A stretch of 64,000 nucleotides of DNA from NCBI GenBank assembly GCA_027659245.1, contig JAQDPW010000003.1, forward strand, positions 1 through 64,000. The letters are read 5' to 3'. The notes beneath the pieces were generated by a model, which saw only the letters and a list, made by a program, of their open reading frames with translations, did not search any database and was not told the DNA's origin. This document shows positions 62,472-64,000 of the stretch, piece by piece. Position 1 is the stretch's first letter, and each line of letters starts with the position of its first letter. A program made the position numbers and the translations under genes. The stretch is from Streptococcaceae bacterium AM104-57. Lineage in GTDB: Bacteria; Bacillota; Bacilli; Lactobacillales; Streptococcaceae.

Positions 62472-62912
62472 ATGAAAGTTAGACTTGACATTGATCAACA
62501 ATACGCCGAAGAACAAATCATCATAGAAGCACCATCTTTGTCCCCTAGAGTTCAAAAAGTTCAAGACTTTGTTCAATCACTGGATCAAAACGAAACTCTT
62601 AAAGGAAAATTCCAAGACCAGGTCTACTTGATTCAGATTAGTAAGATTCAACGTATATATATTGAAAATCGCAAAGTCTTAGCTGAAACGGATAGCCAAA
62701 CCTATGCGCTCGACATTCGTCTTTACCAAGCAAGTGAAATTCTACCTGCTTCCTTTATCCAAATTTCCCAATCGGAAATTGTCAACATCGATGCTATTAG
62801 TCATCTAAAACTAACCTCTAACGGCTTGATTGAAATCTATCTAAAAAATGACAGTTTCACCTACTCATCTCGCCGTTACCTCAAAGCTATTAAGGAGAAA
62901 TTAGAACTATGA
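62472..62912 (+). CDS. LytTR-domain DNA-binding regulator
   Basis: 146 residues with AAAGGAG before the ATG. The C-terminal ~100 residues are a LytTR domain (IQISKIQRIYIENRKVLAETDSQTYALDIRLY, FIQISQSEIVNIDAI, YLKAI). No receiver domain, so it belongs to the stand-alone LytTR systems, which are usually inhibited by a partner membrane protein, here the next gene, overlapping by 4 bp. Confidence 0.88.
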   Translation: MKVRLDIDQQYAEEQIIIEAPSLSPRVQKVQDFVQSLDQNETLKGKFQDQVYLIQISKIQRIYIENRKVLAETDSQTYALDIRLYQASEILPASFIQISQSEIVNIDAISHLKLTSNGLIEIYLKNDSFTYSSRRYLKAIKEKLEL

Positions 62913-63367
62913 AAAAACAAGTATTCCACGATGCCACAACTGGTATCCTCATCGGCCTCATCCTATCTATTATCTTTTCTTTTATCTATTCACCAAGCAA
63001 CTATGCACCACTTAGCCCCAACTCTTTGATCGGCCAATTCATGATCCAACAACAGGTACATGGCGCTCTAGTTTTGCTCTACTGTGCACTTATCTGGGCA
63101 GCTATCGGAGTCCTCTTTAGTTTTGGTAGCCGTCTCTTCGCCAAAGACTGGAGCCTTCTTCGTGCGACTGTCACTCACTTCTTCCTCATGCTATTAGGTT
63201 TTGTTCCTCTAGCAATTCTGGCAGGTTGGTTTCCACTTCGCTGGACTTTCATCCTTCAACTCATCCCAGAGTTTGCCATCGTCTACCTCATCATCTGGGC
63301 GATTCTCTATAAAAGAGAATCAAAGAAGGTTGCCCACATCAACCAATTATTGGCTCAAAAGAAATAA
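62909..63367 (+). CDS. DUF3021 membrane protein, LytTR partner
   Basis: 152 residues, four membrane segments (~10-30, 50-70, 85-105, 112-132), DUF3021-like. Translationally coupled to the LytTR gene (ATGA). In the LytTR regulatory systems of streptococci such membrane proteins hold the regulator inactive; target genes often concern competence, bacteriocins or stress. The role here is inferred from the pair. Confidence 0.85.
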   Translation: MKKQVFHDATTGILIGLILSIIFSFIYSPSNYAPLSPNSLIGQFMIQQQVHGALVLLYCALIWAAIGVLFSFGSRLFAKDWSLLRATVTHFFLMLLGFVPLAILAGWFPLRWTFILQLIPEFAIVYLIIWAILYKRESKKVAHINQLLAQKK

Positions 63368-63375
63368 TACAACAG

Positions 63376-63404
63376 AAACCCACTCACAGGACTGAGTGGG
63401 TTTT
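63376..63404. terminator. Bidirectional terminator between DUF3021 gene and mutS
   Basis: AAACCCACTCA / TGAGTGGGTTTT with a short loop; serves both convergent genes. Confidence 0.85.
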
Positions 63405-63407
63405 GAT

Positions 63408-64000
63408 TTATAATTTTTGTTTCCATTCTAACAAGAGATTCATGGCCTGCATCGGTGTCATATTGTACACATCTACTTTAGCCAATTCTGCTAGGATAGG
63501 ATTTTCTTCCGCTGAGTCAAATAGGGAAATTTGTTCAGAAACTGCATGTGTTTGTTTCATTGGAGCAGGACTTTCCTGACCTTGACTCTCTAATTGCGTT
63601 AATATTGCATCTGCCCTTACTAGCAAATCTGTCGGTAAACCTGCAATCTTAGCTACGTGAATACCGTATGATTTATCAGCTGGTCCTGCTTCGATCTTGT
63701 GAAGGAAGGTAACCTGACCATTTTGCTCCAGCGTAGCCACGTGGACATTAATCAGATGTTCCAGGCTAGATTCTAAGCTAGTCAATTCATGGTAGTGAGT
63801 TGCAAAGAGAGTCTTGGCTCCGATATGTTCATGGATATACTCGATAATCGCTTGGGCCAGGGCCATTCCATCATAGGTTGCCGTTCCGCGTCCCAACTCA
63901 TCAAAGAGAATCAGGGATTTTTCAGTAGCATGTGCAATAGCATTATTAGCTTCCATCATCTCGACCATAAAGGTTGACTGACCTGACACCAAGTCATCTG
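63408..64000 (-). CDS. mutS: DNA mismatch repair protein MutS (HexA), C-terminal part
   Basis: Partial: only the last ~197 residues are in the window, continuing off the right edge with an open frame ([17 protein letters not shown]). ATPase features: signature helix region [15 protein letters not shown], Walker [24 protein letters not shown] switch, then the C-terminal dimerisation tail. Recognises mismatches; called HexA in pneumococci, where it limits recombination of mismatched transforming DNA. Confidence 0.96.
   Translation of the reverse strand, partial: DDLVSGQSTFMVEMMEANNAIAHATEKSLILFDELGRGTATYDGMALAQAIIEYIHEHIGAKTLFATHYHELTSLESSLEHLINVHVATLEQNGQVTFLHKIEAGPADKSYGIHVAKIAGLPTDLLVRADAILTQLESQGQESPAPMKQTHAVSEQISLFDSAEENPILAELAKVDVYNMTPMQAMNLLLEWKQKL

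Noticed and set aside
1..64000. CRISPR arrays or prophage structural genes
   Set aside because: No regularly spaced repeats and no capsid, portal or terminase-like frames were found.

Overview
The window is chromosomal DNA of a low-GC Firmicute, almost certainly a mitis-group Streptococcus (S. mitis, S. oralis or S. pneumoniae type). Signs of this are two BOX repeats, an IS630-type insertion-sequence remnant, a choline-binding repeat protein, a hexA-type mutS, Rgg and LytTR regulators, the 6S RNA/tRNA-Lys pair, and the rpsL-rpsG-fusA-polC-pepS order. I cannot assign the species from sequence reading alone.

Left flank (1-17.8 kb) is core chromosome. It holds an IS630-type remnant, a lone ABC exporter, lrgAB, a cysteine-rich MarR regulator beside a thioredoxin operon (both carry the same 12-bp palindrome), and the preQ1 operon queC-queD-queE-queF behind a probable preQ1-I riboswitch. 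Then come an aquaporin, an HxlR regulator with its divergent SnoaL-like target, pepF, rsmE, prmA, a GNAT/NUDIX/M50 peptidase/DUF3013 cluster, rarA, 6S RNA and tRNA-Lys(CTT).

Middle (17,773-46,052) is a complete-looking integrative and conjugative element (ICE) of about 28.3 kb in the 3' end of tRNA-Lys(CTT), bounded by a 12-bp direct repeat TGCAGGGGGCAT. Nearly all genes run leftward from a control region at about 43-44.7 kb. In that direction they are: a small membrane protein, an XRE regulator, a choline-binding CAP/surface-exclusion-like protein, an antigen I/II-type adhesin, two small conserved proteins, the coupling ATPase TcpA, an oriT-like locus, a MobT-type relaxase, an orphan DNA methyltransferase, a set of small acidic ArdA-like proteins, the Tn916-type mating apparatus (TcpC, small membrane proteins, VirB4, ORF15-like membrane protein, lysozyme/CHAP hydrolase), an LPXTG protein, cargo membrane proteins, a DUF771-type protein and the tyrosine integrase. 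A CI-like repressor and an ImmA-type protease run rightward, and a toxin-antitoxin set lies next to attR.

The control region is the most unusual part. A strong leftward promoter, overlapped by repressor operators and by the repressor's own promoter, reads into about 600 nt of highly folded sequence without a gene, ending in a terminator. On the opposite strand a perfect-consensus promoter followed by a terminator predicts a ~50-nt antisense RNA against the start of that leader. This resembles plasmid copy-control RNA logic.

Right flank (46.1-64 kb) is core chromosome again. It holds a lipoprotein, queA, a LysR regulator with a probable leaderless mRNA, a GlsB-type membrane protein, pepS, a RelBE/DinJ-YafQ pair, a second lone ABC exporter convergent with an Rgg regulator, polC, fusA, rpsG, rpsL, a LytTR/DUF3021 pair and the 3' part of mutS.
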